Assembly: GCA_963599445.1 (NCBI GenBank)
Contig: CAVBWZ010000010.1
Location: 40,016-104,015 of the forward strand
Origin: UBA9732 sp963599445
Lineage (GTDB): Bacteria > Spirochaetota > Spirochaetia > Sphaerochaetales > Sphaerochaetaceae
Reading direction: 5' to 3'
DNA length: 64,000 bases
In this document: positions 33,086 to 42,399 of the stretch, one piece after another
Position numbering within the stretch: position 1 is the first letter of the stretch
How the letters are laid out: each line of letters opens with the position of its first letter
Notes under the pieces: generated by a model
Seen by the model: only the letters and a program-made list of their open reading frames with translations
Told to the model about the DNA's origin: nothing
Databases searched by the model: none
Made by a program: the position numbers and the translations under genes

Positions 33086-35614
33086 ATGAAAAGAATAGTT
33101 TCAGTTTGTTTGGTCGTTCTGATCTCTGTTTTCGCACTTTTCGCCGCCGAGCAGTCATGGTGGTACGGGAAGGAGATAGAGGGCTTTTCCTACACGGGGC
33201 TCAAGAACGTAAAGGAAACGGAGATAGACGATGCACTCTACAAATACAGACATGCAACGTTCTCCGACGAAGTCTTCGCAGACATCCAGGATGCACTCTA
33301 CAACGTGCAGGGTATAGACTTCTTCGTAGCCGATGCACAGCGAAACGAAACGGATGGCCTTGTACTTGCATTCGAGTTCTACGAGCTTCCAATGCTTTCA
33401 TCCATATCCTTCGAGGGCAACGAGAAGGTCAAGACAAGCGACCTGAGGGGAGCCTTGTCCACATTGGCCGTTGGAAGCTTCATGGATCCCTCAAGGAAAT
33501 CGGTCTTTGAAGTGGCCAAGCAGGAGATATTGGATTTCTATGCCACCAAAGGCTTTGAGTCAGTGCCGGTCGAGTATGAGATACGTGAGAACGAGGAAGC
33601 CGGCACGTTCGCGGTCGTGTTCTCGATCACAGAGGGACTTCAGACAAGGATAGTGTCAATTTCGTTCACAGGAAACGAGCACGTTGATTCGTCGATCCTC
33701 AAGAAGCAGGTGACATCCAAGGTGAAGAGCCTTTTCAACAACGGTTTCCTTGACGAGAACAAGCTCAGAAGCGATGCCGATGCAATAGCGCTCTACTACC
33801 AGACGAACGGATACATAGACGTAATCGTTGGCTCGCCTGTGGTCGAGGAGCTTGAAACATCGAACGAAAAGTTCAGAGAGGTTTCCGTCACGTTCCCAAT
33901 CGTGGAAGGTTCCCAGTGGTTCTACGGAGGCATGGAGGTCTATGGAAACACGATCTTCTCTGACGAAGAGATAGCAGGGGTCCTTTCGATGAAGGTTGGA
34001 TCCGTACTAAACCTTCAGCTTGTCCAGAACGAATACACGGCTGTGGCAGACCTCTACTACAACGATGGCTACATCTCCAACGGCATGGACGTATCGGACG
34101 AGCGCGATGACACGAACATGACGGTCAAGTACTTCCTCACCATAACGGAAGGGCCTCAGGCATATATAGAGGACATCCTCATTTCAGGGCTCACAAAGAC
34201 AAAGGAATACGTCATGCGCCGAGAGCTTTCGTTCAATCCAGGCGATGTATTCTCGAAGGCGAAGCTTGTCACGAGCGCACAGAACCTCTACAACACGGGA
34301 CTTCTTTCGGACCTCAGCTACGACCTCCTGTACGGCAAGGACCAGAACAATGTCATAGTCGACTTCAAGCTTGAGGAAGGGAACCAGAAGGACATACAGT
34401 TCGGCGCAACTTTCGGCGGTACTGTGGACGGATTCCCGGTATCAGGATTCCTGACATGGTCGGACAGGAATCTTGGAGGAAGAGGTCAGCAGCTTGACGT
34501 CTCAACGACGATATCCCCTGACACACAGTCGCTTTCCTTCACGTTCGGAGACAGCTGGTTCATGGACAAGCGATGGTCGAACTCCGTATCGCTCAGCTTC
34601 TCGCACAAGAAGGTGGAAGGGGAGCTCCAAAGGGCTGACAGCACGGTTCCCTACTACGATGGAAGAAACGAGGACGAGACATATCCAAAGGGATACGACA
34701 GCTCTGCATCATGGATAAACTCATCCAAGAGCTATCCTTCGGCAAAGGACCTCATGGACTACAGACTGTTCACGTTCTCACTTGGCTATTCCACGGGCTA
34801 CACGTTCATCTACGATGTAGGAAGACTCTCGTTCTCGGGTGGACTCTCCGTAAGCTTGAACAAGGCCGTCTACGACAAGGACAAGTACGATCCGTTCGAA
34901 AAACTCATATACAAGTACGGAGATGCATGGCAGTTCTCCAACAAGCTCACGCTCTCTGCACAGTGGGATGGAAGGGACTATGTCACCAACACGACCAAAG
35001 GCTATGTCCTTGGTGCAGGCATGACGTATGCAGGAGGACTTCTTGGAGGTCTTTCCAACTACATAAAGCTCACCGGAAGCGCAGCCGGTTACCTCAAGCT
35101 CTTCTCGTTCCAGACAAAGGAGGAGAAGACCAAGAACATCATGCTGTGTGCATCCACAAGTGCAAACGTAATGCTGCCGCAGCTTTACAACTACGAAGGA
35201 AGCTTTGGCTTCCACGATCCAAAGCTTGGTGCAACGAAGTACGAGATGCTCTACATAGACGGCATGACCATTGGAAGGGGATTCTCAACCATAACGGACC
35301 AGGCGTTCCTTTGGGACAACATGCTTGAAGTGAGCTACCAGCTTGTAGACAACGTGATCCAGGCCGAGGCCTTCGTAAGTGCAACAGGTATCAAGAGCAA
35401 CCTTGGAAAGGCATCCAATCTCAACTGGTACTTCGCAGCAGGAGCTGGAATCAAGCTCAAGATATCGGGCTTCCCACTTGGTCTGTACCTTGTCAAGAAT
35501 GCAACGCTCATAGACGACACGTTTGCATGGCAGGGTGGAAGCTACTTCCATAGAAACAATGCTGCAGGAAGTGGAATGAGCCTCGTTCTTGCAATATCCA
35601 CAAGTCTGATTTGA
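33086..35614 (+). CDS. bamA: Outer membrane protein assembly factor BamA (Omp85)
   Basis: The protein has 842 residues. A signal peptide (MKRIVSVCLVVLISVFALFAAEQ) precedes about five POTRA domains, recognisable by repeated EGxxxxxxxxxxFxGN patterns such as LPMLSSISFEGNEKVKTSDL and ITEGLQTRIVSISFTGNEHVD, and then a C-terminal 16-strand barrel beginning near QKDIQFGATFGGT. It inserts beta-barrel proteins into the outer membrane. GCAGGAGACG lies before ATG 33086. The terminal residue is Ile rather than the common Phe. Pairing with tamB is common in spirochaetes and some other phyla. Confidence 0.95.
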   Translation: MKRIVSVCLVVLISVFALFAAEQSWWYGKEIEGFSYTGLKNVKETEIDDALYKYRHATFSDEVFADIQDALYNVQGIDFFVADAQRNETDGLVLAFEFYELPMLSSISFEGNEKVKTSDLRGALSTLAVGSFMDPSRKSVFEVAKQEILDFYATKGFESVPVEYEIRENEEAGTFAVVFSITEGLQTRIVSISFTGNEHVDSSILKKQVTSKVKSLFNNGFLDENKLRSDADAIALYYQTNGYIDVIVGSPVVEELETSNEKFREVSVTFPIVEGSQWFYGGMEVYGNTIFSDEEIAGVLSMKVGSVLNLQLVQNEYTAVADLYYNDGYISNGMDVSDERDDTNMTVKYFLTITEGPQAYIEDILISGLTKTKEYVMRRELSFNPGDVFSKAKLVTSAQNLYNTGLLSDLSYDLLYGKDQNNVIVDFKLEEGNQKDIQFGATFGGTVDGFPVSGFLTWSDRNLGGRGQQLDVSTTISPDTQSLSFTFGDSWFMDKRWSNSVSLSFSHKKVEGELQRADSTVPYYDGRNEDETYPKGYDSSASWINSSKSYPSAKDLMDYRLFTFSLGYSTGYTFIYDVGRLSFSGGLSVSLNKAVYDKDKYDPFEKLIYKYGDAWQFSNKLTLSAQWDGRDYVTNTTKGYVLGAGMTYAGGLLGGLSNYIKLTGSAAGYLKLFSFQTKEEKTKNIMLCASTSANVMLPQLYNYEGSFGFHDPKLGATKYEMLYIDGMTIGRGFSTITDQAFLWDNMLEVSYQLVDNVIQAEAFVSATGIKSNLGKASNLNWYFAAGAGIKLKISGFPLGLYLVKNATLIDDTFAWQGGSYFHRNNAAGSGMSLVLAISTSLI

Positions 35615-35642
35615 TTCCTACGGTCCACGCAGCGGAGAAGGT

Positions 35643-38225
35643 ATGGCAGACGGTCCTTTGATGAGACAGTACAGACAGATGAAGGAGCAGTATCCTGACA
35701 TGGTGCTGTTCTTCCGTCTGGGTGATTTCTATGAAATGTTCGACGACGATGCACTTGAAGTGTCGGCGCTCTTGAACCTTACCCTGACGCATAGGGCCGA
35801 TTCCCCCATGTGCGGAATCCCATACCATGCCGCCAAGAACTATCTCAAACGTCTTCTCGATGCAGGAAAGAAGGTTGCAATATGCGAGCAGACGGAGCTT
35901 TCCACAAGTTCAAAGACGCTGGCCAAGAGGGAAGTCGTCCGCATCGTCACACCTGCGACGGTGGTCGACGAGGACCTTTTGGACGACAGGAACTTCAACT
36001 ACATAGTGTGCGTTTTCCAGTGCAGCTGCGCCTTCTGCGATGTATCCACAGGTGACTTCCATCTCAGAAGCATCCAAAAGGACAACAGGGTCCAAGGCAT
36101 ACGAGCAGTCCTTGAGCAGATAACCCCAAGGGAGATACTGGTGTGCGAGGACGAGTACTTCCTTGATTCTGCATTCAAAGCCGCTGTGGATGACTTCCAT
36201 GCAATGGTCACAAAGCTTCCATCCTGGTATTTTGCAACCAAAAGCTGCTTCAAGCTCCTGTGCGAACAGGCAGGTGTGAATTCGCTTGCAGCATATGGAC
36301 TTGCACCAAACGACAAGCTTCTAGGGCCGGCTGGTGCGCTACTAAGGTACGTCAAGGAGACATCCAAGAGCTCTGTGGGGCATCTTACAGACTACAAGGT
36401 TGACTCGGAGGACTCATACGTATTCATGGACGAGTCGTCCAGACGCAACCTTGAGCTCTTTGCAAACCTGTTCGACGGATCATCACGCTACTCGCTGTTC
36501 GACACCATAAACAGGACGAAGACAAGCGGGGGAAGCAGACTCCTCAAGACATGGATGTCGTTTCCCCTAAGGAAATTGGAGGAGATCGAAGATCGTCAGA
36601 AGTGGGTTGGTACGCTGTATGGAAACCCTGACGAACTTGCAAGGGTTCGAGGAGCCATATCGTCGTCCATGGACATGAACAGACTCACGACCAGGGTTCT
36701 TCTGAAGAGGGCCGTGCCCCACGACCTTGTGGCAATAAAGCAGACGATAGGTTCGTTCTTCGACCTTGTCTCCCAGAACTACGAAAGCTACAGCCAACTG
36801 TTCGAACAGAACCTCACACAGGAGTCACTGTCTTCGTGCGCGGACCTCATGAAGGTCATCCATGATGCCATAAACGAACAATGCCTTGGCCAATTCACCG
36901 AGGGGCAGGTCATCCTTGCTGGATACGATGAAGTCCTTGACGAGAAGAGGGCCATGAAGGACCACGGGGACGAAGTCCTCAAGGGATATCTTGAGAAGGT
37001 CAAGGCCGATACCGGCCTTACAATAGTCAAACTTGGATACAACCGCATAATAGGATACTTCCTGGAAGTTCCAAAAGGTCAGGTCTCAAGGGTCCCCGCC
37101 ACATTCTATAGAAAACAGACGCTGGTGAACGGAGAACGCTTCACTTCAGACGAGCTCATAATGTATGAAAAGGAGATGCTAAGTGCAAGCGCCACGGCGG
37201 AGGAAAGGGAGAAGGAACTGTACAACGAACTCTTGAACCGTGTCCTTGAGCTCAGTCCATGCCTCAATGCCATTGGACATTTCATGAACACTGTGGATGT
37301 CTACCAAAGCCTTGCGACGCTTGCAGTCGATTCATCGTTCACATGTCCAGAGGTAACCGACGACGATGTCCTTGAGATAAAGGATGGAAGACATCCGGTG
37401 GTGGAGCGCCAGCTTGGACCTGGAAAGTTCGTGGCGAACGGACTAGACATGTCCGTCAGGTTCTGCCTCATAACAGGCCCGAACATGGCTGGAAAGTCAA
37501 CGTTCCTAAGGCAGAACGCCCTCATAATCCTCCTTGCGCACATTGGAAGCTTCGTTCCCGCCTCGTATGCACGCATTGGCATTGTGGACAGGATCTTCTG
37601 TAGGGTGGGAGCCATGGACAACCTTGCAAGGGGCGAGTCCACATTCCTTCTTGAGATGCAGGAGGCTGCGTTCATACTAAGAAGCTGTACTCCAAGGTCG
37701 TTCGTCATTGTGGATGAGATAGGAAGGGGAACCAGCACACAGGACGGAATGTCCATTGCATACGCGGTGATGAAGGATCTGATGAAGAAGGGTCCAAAGA
37801 CGCTCTTTGCCACGCACTACCACGAACTTACCATGATAGACACATCAGGAATACGGCTTCTTACGCTTGAAGTCGATGAAAAGGACGGGGATGTGGTGTT
37901 CCTGAGAAAGGTCAAGGAAGGCGTAGCCAATTCAAGCTACGGCATACATGTGGCCAAGATGGCAGGTATCCCCGCACCGGTCATAAAGGATGCAAAGAAC
38001 TTCCAGAACAGGCACTTTGCAGACTATTCCATGGGGCAGGCAAGTCTTTTCACTTCAAACGGCTATGATGAGGACGAAGACGACAGAACCGTTGATTCTT
38101 CAAAGGCGCTTGCCCTTGCAAAGGAGATATCCAAGGTAGACCTCGACCAATGCACACCAATGCAGGCGCTCATAATCCTGTCAACACTCAAAGAGAAGGC
38201 CGTGGAGGTGGATGCAGCGCAGTGA
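35643..38225 (+). CDS. mutS: DNA mismatch repair protein MutS
   Basis: This 860-aa protein is full length. Domain I begins GPLMRQYRQMKEQYPDMVLFFRLGDFYEMF, with the mismatch-reading FYE. The ATPase domain has Walker A TGPNMAGKST near residue 610, the IFCRVGAMDNLARGESTFLLEM segment, Walker B SFVIVDEIGRGTSTQDG and FATHYHELT. It recognises base mismatches and recruits MutL. AGAAGGT precedes the ATG. The gene lies 28 bp after bamA and overlaps comF by one base. Confidence 0.97.
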   Translation: MADGPLMRQYRQMKEQYPDMVLFFRLGDFYEMFDDDALEVSALLNLTLTHRADSPMCGIPYHAAKNYLKRLLDAGKKVAICEQTELSTSSKTLAKREVVRIVTPATVVDEDLLDDRNFNYIVCVFQCSCAFCDVSTGDFHLRSIQKDNRVQGIRAVLEQITPREILVCEDEYFLDSAFKAAVDDFHAMVTKLPSWYFATKSCFKLLCEQAGVNSLAAYGLAPNDKLLGPAGALLRYVKETSKSSVGHLTDYKVDSEDSYVFMDESSRRNLELFANLFDGSSRYSLFDTINRTKTSGGSRLLKTWMSFPLRKLEEIEDRQKWVGTLYGNPDELARVRGAISSSMDMNRLTTRVLLKRAVPHDLVAIKQTIGSFFDLVSQNYESYSQLFEQNLTQESLSSCADLMKVIHDAINEQCLGQFTEGQVILAGYDEVLDEKRAMKDHGDEVLKGYLEKVKADTGLTIVKLGYNRIIGYFLEVPKGQVSRVPATFYRKQTLVNGERFTSDELIMYEKEMLSASATAEEREKELYNELLNRVLELSPCLNAIGHFMNTVDVYQSLATLAVDSSFTCPEVTDDDVLEIKDGRHPVVERQLGPGKFVANGLDMSVRFCLITGPNMAGKSTFLRQNALIILLAHIGSFVPASYARIGIVDRIFCRVGAMDNLARGESTFLLEMQEAAFILRSCTPRSFVIVDEIGRGTSTQDGMSIAYAVMKDLMKKGPKTLFATHYHELTMIDTSGIRLLTLEVDEKDGDVVFLRKVKEGVANSSYGIHVAKMAGIPAPVIKDAKNFQNRHFADYSMGQASLFTSNGYDEDEDDRTVDSSKALALAKEISKVDLDQCTPMQALIILSTLKEKAVEVDAAQ

Positions 38226-38968
38226 TGGATGCCTTTGGACGCTTGTTTGGACGAAACTGCCTCGTATGCAATGCTCCAAGCGATGACGTCCTGTGTCCTG
38301 ACTGCAAAGCCATCCTTGATTCCGAACGCTTCGATGCCTATATGGTACGCTGTCCGAAATGTTTCTTCCCAATGGTTTCACAGGACTACAACTGTCCACG
38401 CTGTCATGGAAATGAAAAAACACAGGGCTCAGATGGTTATATAGTTCCCGTGTATGCCGTGGCCGACTACAACTCAAACCTTTCGTATTCGCTTTTGCAT
38501 AGATTCAAGTTCTTGGGAGACAAGAGGATAGCTAAGATTGCCGCAATGTATATGCAAGGTGCCATAGACGAACTCGACCCAAATGGTGATGCATTCATCG
38601 TCCATGTTCCATGCAGTAGGCAAAGCCTAAGGAAAAGAGGTTGGGACCAAATGGTGAAAGTGTGCGAATGCATAGATAGGCCAATGCTCAGGATCCTTGA
38701 AAACACTAGTGAAGGGCTGTCACAACAAAAGCTCCTTGACAGATCACAGAGGATGGAGAAGGGGAGGGAGAAGAGGTTCTCAATGGCATCGGCCTATGAG
38801 AAGATGGTCTGTGATGGAGTCATGGACGAGTATACAGGAAGACCTGTAGTGCTGGTGGACGATGTTACGACCACGTTCAGCACCATACAGTCTGCGGCGG
38901 ATTGCCTTTTGGGCATGGGTTTCAAGAATGTGAAGGCAGCGGTGTGGCTCTACGACTACAAGGCCTAG
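38225..38968 (+). CDS. comF: ComF family phosphoribosyltransferase-like protein
   Basis: The protein has about 247 residues. The N-terminal half has Cys pairs of a zinc ribbon (CLVCNAPSDDVLCPDC and CPKC...CPRC), followed by AVADYNSNLSYSLLHRFKFLGDKRIA and the PRPP-binding loop VVLVDDVTTTFSTIQSA. ComF proteins act in DNA uptake and recombination, but in non-competent species their role is unclear. The ATG at 38225 overlaps the mutS stop by one base (TGATG). Confidence 0.88.
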   Translation: MDAFGRLFGRNCLVCNAPSDDVLCPDCKAILDSERFDAYMVRCPKCFFPMVSQDYNCPRCHGNEKTQGSDGYIVPVYAVADYNSNLSYSLLHRFKFLGDKRIAKIAAMYMQGAIDELDPNGDAFIVHVPCSRQSLRKRGWDQMVKVCECIDRPMLRILENTSEGLSQQKLLDRSQRMEKGREKRFSMASAYEKMVCDGVMDEYTGRPVVLVDDVTTTFSTIQSAADCLLGMGFKNVKAAVWLYDYKA

Positions 38969-38983
38969 GGTTCTGCGCAAGGC

Positions 38984-40045
38984 TCATACGGTGAGGATTC
39001 CGTCGTCGATGCGGCCCTCGAAGTAGCGTTTGAGGTCGAACGGGGAGAACATCCCACGGTCCGTGGCTATTCCGGAGATTAAGTGCGGAGGCGTCATGTC
39101 GAACGCAGGGTAGTAGCCCTTCACGCCTTCGACCGCCGTGCGTACACCCATTGCCTGAAGCGAGAACTCAGGGTCGCGCATCTCGATCGTGACCGAGTCG
39201 TGCGTAGGATGTCCAATGTCTGGGGCCCCGGATATGAACGTTGGGATTCCAAAGTAGTTGGCGCAGATTGCTATTTGGCTGGTTCCAACCTTGTTGAACA
39301 CATAGCCGTCCACGCATATTGCATCCGCTGCGCATGTGAAGACGTCCACCTTCTCCCTCTTCATCACGAAGGCTGGCATGTTGTCCGTTATCACGGTAAC
39401 GTCGAACCCCATGTCATGGCAGACCGTGGCCGTAAGCCTTGCACCTTGGAAGTAGGGACGCGTCTCAGGGCAGAAGAGCCTTATCCTCTTGCCCCTTTCG
39501 TTGCATTCCTTGAGCATCATCCCAAGGATGGTCTCCGCAAAGCACTGCGTCATCACCGTTCCGTTGTCAGGGAACATATCTACAAGGTATTTGGCGCATT
39601 TTCCAACCTTTGCATAGCGTATGTTGTTGGCTTCCACCACGAAATCCCTTATTGCAATGTCGACGCGCTTTCCCTCTGCAAGGGCCTTCTCCGCAGACGG
39701 CAGACAGGCCTCGGTGACTATCTTCATGCGGTTCACAGTGGTGGGGCGTGCATGCGATATGGTGTACGATGCGTTTCTAAGGTACTCCATCTGCTTTTCG
39801 GCCGTCATGTCCCTGCATTCCCAGGCGGCCAACGCCATGCCCATGGGAGCGGCTGTGAAGGGGCCTGCGCTTTGTGTGACCATGTCAGTTATGGCCTTTG
39901 CAAGCTCAATATGGGTCCTGCACACCACGAACGAAGTCTTTGCAGGGTAGACCCTACGGTCCAGCACCCGCACCTCTCCGTCTTCGTACCAAGCTATGTT
40001 CTCGTATCTGAGCATGAAAGCCAGATTCGCATCCTGTCTATCCAT
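38984..40045 (-). CDS. mtnA: S-methyl-5-thioribose-1-phosphate isomerase / eIF-2B-like sugar isomerase
   Basis: The protein has 353 residues. The MtnA/eIF2B-alpha family pattern is present: PMGMALAA near the N-terminus, the catalytic Cys in TVMTQCFAETILG (canonically TxCNAG), the catalytic Asp region CAADAICVDGYVFNKVGTSQIAICANYFGIPTF, and a C-terminal FDMTPPHLISGIATDRG. MtnA isomerises methylthioribose-1-phosphate in methionine salvage; related isomerases act on 5-deoxyribose-1-phosphate or ribose-1,5-bisphosphate, and the altered Cys loop leaves this open. AAAGGAGGG precedes ATG 40045. It stands alone, convergent to comF with 15 bp between. Confidence 0.83.
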   Translation of the reverse strand: MDRQDANLAFMLRYENIAWYEDGEVRVLDRRVYPAKTSFVVCRTHIELAKAITDMVTQSAGPFTAAPMGMALAAWECRDMTAEKQMEYLRNASYTISHARPTTVNRMKIVTEACLPSAEKALAEGKRVDIAIRDFVVEANNIRYAKVGKCAKYLVDMFPDNGTVMTQCFAETILGMMLKECNERGKRIRLFCPETRPYFQGARLTATVCHDMGFDVTVITDNMPAFVMKREKVDVFTCAADAICVDGYVFNKVGTSQIAICANYFGIPTFISGAPDIGHPTHDSVTIEMRDPEFSLQAMGVRTAVEGVKGYYPAFDMTPPHLISGIATDRGMFSPFDLKRYFEGRIDDGILTV

Positions 40046-40298
40046 TCAAGCCCTCCTTTCTAGGCCTACGTCCCAATGCCGATGTCTCAGTTGGCTGCGT
40101 CACCGATTGAACTCTAGCACAAAGCGCACGGTTTTTCCACATATACGATTGCCGTTGAGCAACTTTCAAAACTTCTTCATGCGTCCTGGCCATGCCCTGC
40201 ACGGCTGGAACCACGCCTTCAGCAACTTCATAATACACAAAGTATTATCTCAGTCGCTTCAGACGGCTTCCATCTCGGCAATCCATGGCCAATCCACA

Positions 40299-40323
40299 CA
40301 AAGCATAGTTTTGAAAGTTCCTC
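40299..40323 (+). repeat. 25-bp element shared with the mogA-modA hairpin
   Basis: 24 of 25 bases match 3924-3948 (core CAAAGCATAGTTTTGAAA, then TTCCTC). Here it ends 6 bp upstream of the -35 box of the rimP-nusA operon and its left flank does not form the long hairpin seen at the first copy. Confidence 0.6.
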
Positions 40324-40329
40324 CGTTGC

Positions 40330-40359
40330 TTGACATATCTCGTTTGCTTGCGATATATT
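40330..40359 (+). promoter_or_regulatory. Promoter of the rimP-nusA-infB operon
   Basis: -35 TTGACA (perfect) at 40330-40335, 18-bp spacer, -10 TATATT at 40354-40359, predicted start near 40366. CTTGC/GCAAG arms (40347-40351 and 40360-40364) flank the -10. This is the strongest promoter-like sequence in the window and it drives the long translation operon. Confidence 0.7.
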
Positions 40360-40388
40360 GCAAGAGGATTTTTAATGAGGATTTTTGA

Positions 40389-40415
40389 GGGATCGAAATT
40401 TTCGGTCCCTTTTTT
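40389..40415 (+). terminator. Leader terminator (attenuator) directly before rimP
   Basis: GGGATCGA pairs with TCGGTCCC (8 bp, one G-U) around a 5-nt loop, followed by six Ts. It lies between the promoter and rimP and ends 8 bp before the rimP ATG, so it must be passed by polymerase for operon expression. Confidence 0.8.
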
Positions 40416-40423
40416 ATGGCTTT

Positions 40424-40930
40424 ATGTTGAACAACGAGATTACGAAGGACCCTCTTTTCGAGGATCTCAGAGGAATCGTGGAGAATCTGGGCATGGTGCT
40501 TTGCGATGCGAAGAAATCCATGCAGGGCAAGACCATACAGATATCCGTGACCATCATGAATCCAGCGGAAGAGACAGGTGTGGACGACTGTGCAAAGGTC
40601 CACAACACCATCCTTCCAAGGCTTCAGATGAAGTACGGGCGCGACGACCTCTATGTTGAAGTCTCGACCCCCGGCCTCCAGAGGAACTTCAGGGACGTCT
40701 ATGAGTTTCTGGTCTTCAAGGGAAAGAGGTGCAGGGTGTACAGCCTTGGTGCGTCGTCCTGGATAAGCGGAACGATAGACGAGGTTGGAGACGACGGTGT
40801 CACCCTTCTTGACTACGAAGTCGAGGACTCCAAGGAGAAGGGCGAGGAGAAGAGAATTGAATTTGCAGACGTCCAGAAGGCAAAGCTGGATTACAGATTG
40901 GAGGATGTGAAGAATGTCCGAGTTAAGTGA
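40424..40930 (+). CDS. rimP: Ribosome maturation factor RimP
   Basis: The protein has about 168 residues and begins MLNNEITKDPLFEDLRGIVENLGMVL, matching the family N-terminus; the PGLQRNFRDVYEF motif corresponds to the conserved SPGL+RPL segment at the domain junction. It assists assembly of the 30S subunit. ATG 40424 follows the leader terminator's T tract almost at once, leaving no room for a Shine-Dalgarno. Its end overlaps nusA by 17 bp. Confidence 0.88.
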   Translation: MLNNEITKDPLFEDLRGIVENLGMVLCDAKKSMQGKTIQISVTIMNPAEETGVDDCAKVHNTILPRLQMKYGRDDLYVEVSTPGLQRNFRDVYEFLVFKGKRCRVYSLGASSWISGTIDEVGDDGVTLLDYEVEDSKEKGEEKRIEFADVQKAKLDYRLEDVKNVRVK

Positions 40931-42389
40931 TGCCATCAGACTGATGGTCGAAGACAAGGGTATTTCCCAGGAACTGGTGCTTGATACCATTAGGCAGACC
41001 CTTCTTGCCACGTATAGAAGGAAATATGGAACTGATGAGAACGCCGTCGTGACGTTCGCGGACGACCTCTCGTCCGTGGAGCTTGCATCCCGCAAGGTCG
41101 TTGTCGATGACGATGACTTCGATGACGAAGTGACGCAGATTCCTCTTGAAGAGGCCCAGGAGCTTAGCTCTGAGGCCGAGGTGGGCGATGAGCTTCTCAT
41201 TCCAATCGATCCAAAAAGCTTCGACAGGATAAGCGTCCAGACGGGAAAGCAGAGGGCTCAGTCGGCTCTCAGGGAGATCCAGAAGGACGAGCTTCTTCAG
41301 GAATTCAAGGGCAAGGTTGGTGAAATCATCAACGGCTACGTCCAGGGCGACCGTGACGGCGACCTCCTCGTAGACCTTGGAAAGACCCAAGGATACCTTC
41401 CAAAGAAGAACCAGAGCCCCAAGGAGTTCTATACGAAGGGCGATAAGATTAGGTGCTACGTGGAAAGCGTAAGGCCTGACGAGAGGTCGGACAAGAACAT
41501 AAGGGTCATCCTGAGCCGCGTACACGAGGACTTCGTGAGAAAGCTCTTCGAGATCTACGTTCCTGAACTTGTATCCAAGGATCCAAGCATAGAGATCATG
41601 AAGATAGTCAGAGAAGCAGGCTACAGGACCAAGGTCGCCGTCTACCCAAGGAAGGTGGATGCAGACGCCGTTGGAACCTGCGTTGGACTCAAGGGCAACA
41701 GAATCCAGGCCATAATGAAAGAGCTTGACGACGAAAGGATAGACGTCATCAAGTGGGATCCGAACCCTCTTGAGTACATTGCAAACGCCCTTTCACCTGC
41801 AAAGGTCCTTCAGGTATACGTGATAGATCAGGCGAAGAAGGAAGCCGTTGCAATAGTGGACGAGTCTCAGCTTTCGTTGGCCATTGGAAAGCAGGGCCTC
41901 AACGTAAGGCTCGTCAACAGGCTCTGCGACTGGATAGTCAACGTCAAGACCCAGGATCAGTTCGCAGAGATGGATGTCTCAAGGGAGGCAAGGGCCGCAG
42001 CGGATGCAATGTTCGACAACATCGACGAAGCCTATCAGCAGCCTGTGCAGCAGGACGGCGAAGATGAGGAGATGGCCCTTACGGATCTTCCTATCGACAA
42101 GAACCTCATCGCCAAGCTCAACTTCTATGACATCTACACGGTCGAGGAGTTCATCAACCTCACTGAAGAGGACCTTGCCGGAATGAAGAACCTCTCTGCA
42201 GAGGACATAGAGAACATAAACAAGATCATAAGGGAGAACGTAGACATCGTCGAAGACGAAGTCGAAAGCGAAGAAGGGGAAGGCTTTGCCTGTCCAAAGT
42301 GTGGCTATCCTCTCACAGTTGGCATGACCGAGTGTCCCAACTGCCATGTGGGGATAAGTTTCGAGGAAGTCGAAGAAGACGAGGAGTGA
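40914..42389 (+). CDS. nusA: Transcription termination/antitermination protein NusA with C-terminal zinc ribbon
   Basis: The protein has 491 residues. The order is N-terminal RNAP-binding domain, S1 domain (about 135-200), KH1 and KH2 (VGTCVGLKGNRIQAIMKELDDERIDVIKWDPN and AIGKQGLNVRLVNRL), then a helix-hairpin-helix-like stretch and an acidic region. The last 35 residues contain CPKCGYPLTVGMTECPNCHVG, two CxxC pairs forming a zinc ribbon that most NusA proteins lack. It modulates pausing and termination. It is coupled to rimP by a 17-bp overlap and lies 10 bp before infB. Confidence 0.95.
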   Translation: MSELSDAIRLMVEDKGISQELVLDTIRQTLLATYRRKYGTDENAVVTFADDLSSVELASRKVVVDDDDFDDEVTQIPLEEAQELSSEAEVGDELLIPIDPKSFDRISVQTGKQRAQSALREIQKDELLQEFKGKVGEIINGYVQGDRDGDLLVDLGKTQGYLPKKNQSPKEFYTKGDKIRCYVESVRPDERSDKNIRVILSRVHEDFVRKLFEIYVPELVSKDPSIEIMKIVREAGYRTKVAVYPRKVDADAVGTCVGLKGNRIQAIMKELDDERIDVIKWDPNPLEYIANALSPAKVLQVYVIDQAKKEAVAIVDESQLSLAIGKQGLNVRLVNRLCDWIVNVKTQDQFAEMDVSREARAAADAMFDNIDEAYQQPVQQDGEDEEMALTDLPIDKNLIAKLNFYDIYTVEEFINLTEEDLAGMKNLSAEDIENINKIIRENVDIVEDEVESEEGEGFACPKCGYPLTVGMTECPNCHVGISFEEVEEDEE

Positions 42390-42399
42390 TAGTTTATTG

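Noticed and set aside
39083..40063. A 326-codon plus-strand open frame opposite mtnA
   Set aside because: It is His/Arg-rich, has no family features, and lies antisense to a clear MtnA-family gene with a strong Shine-Dalgarno.
40330..40659. A 109-codon frame starting in the rimP leader (leader peptide)
   Set aside because: It starts upstream of the predicted transcription start and runs antiphase through rimP; no runs of regulatory codons are seen.
42397..42399. TTG as infB start
   Set aside because: The adjacent ATG at 42400 is the more likely start and gives the same protein minus one residue.
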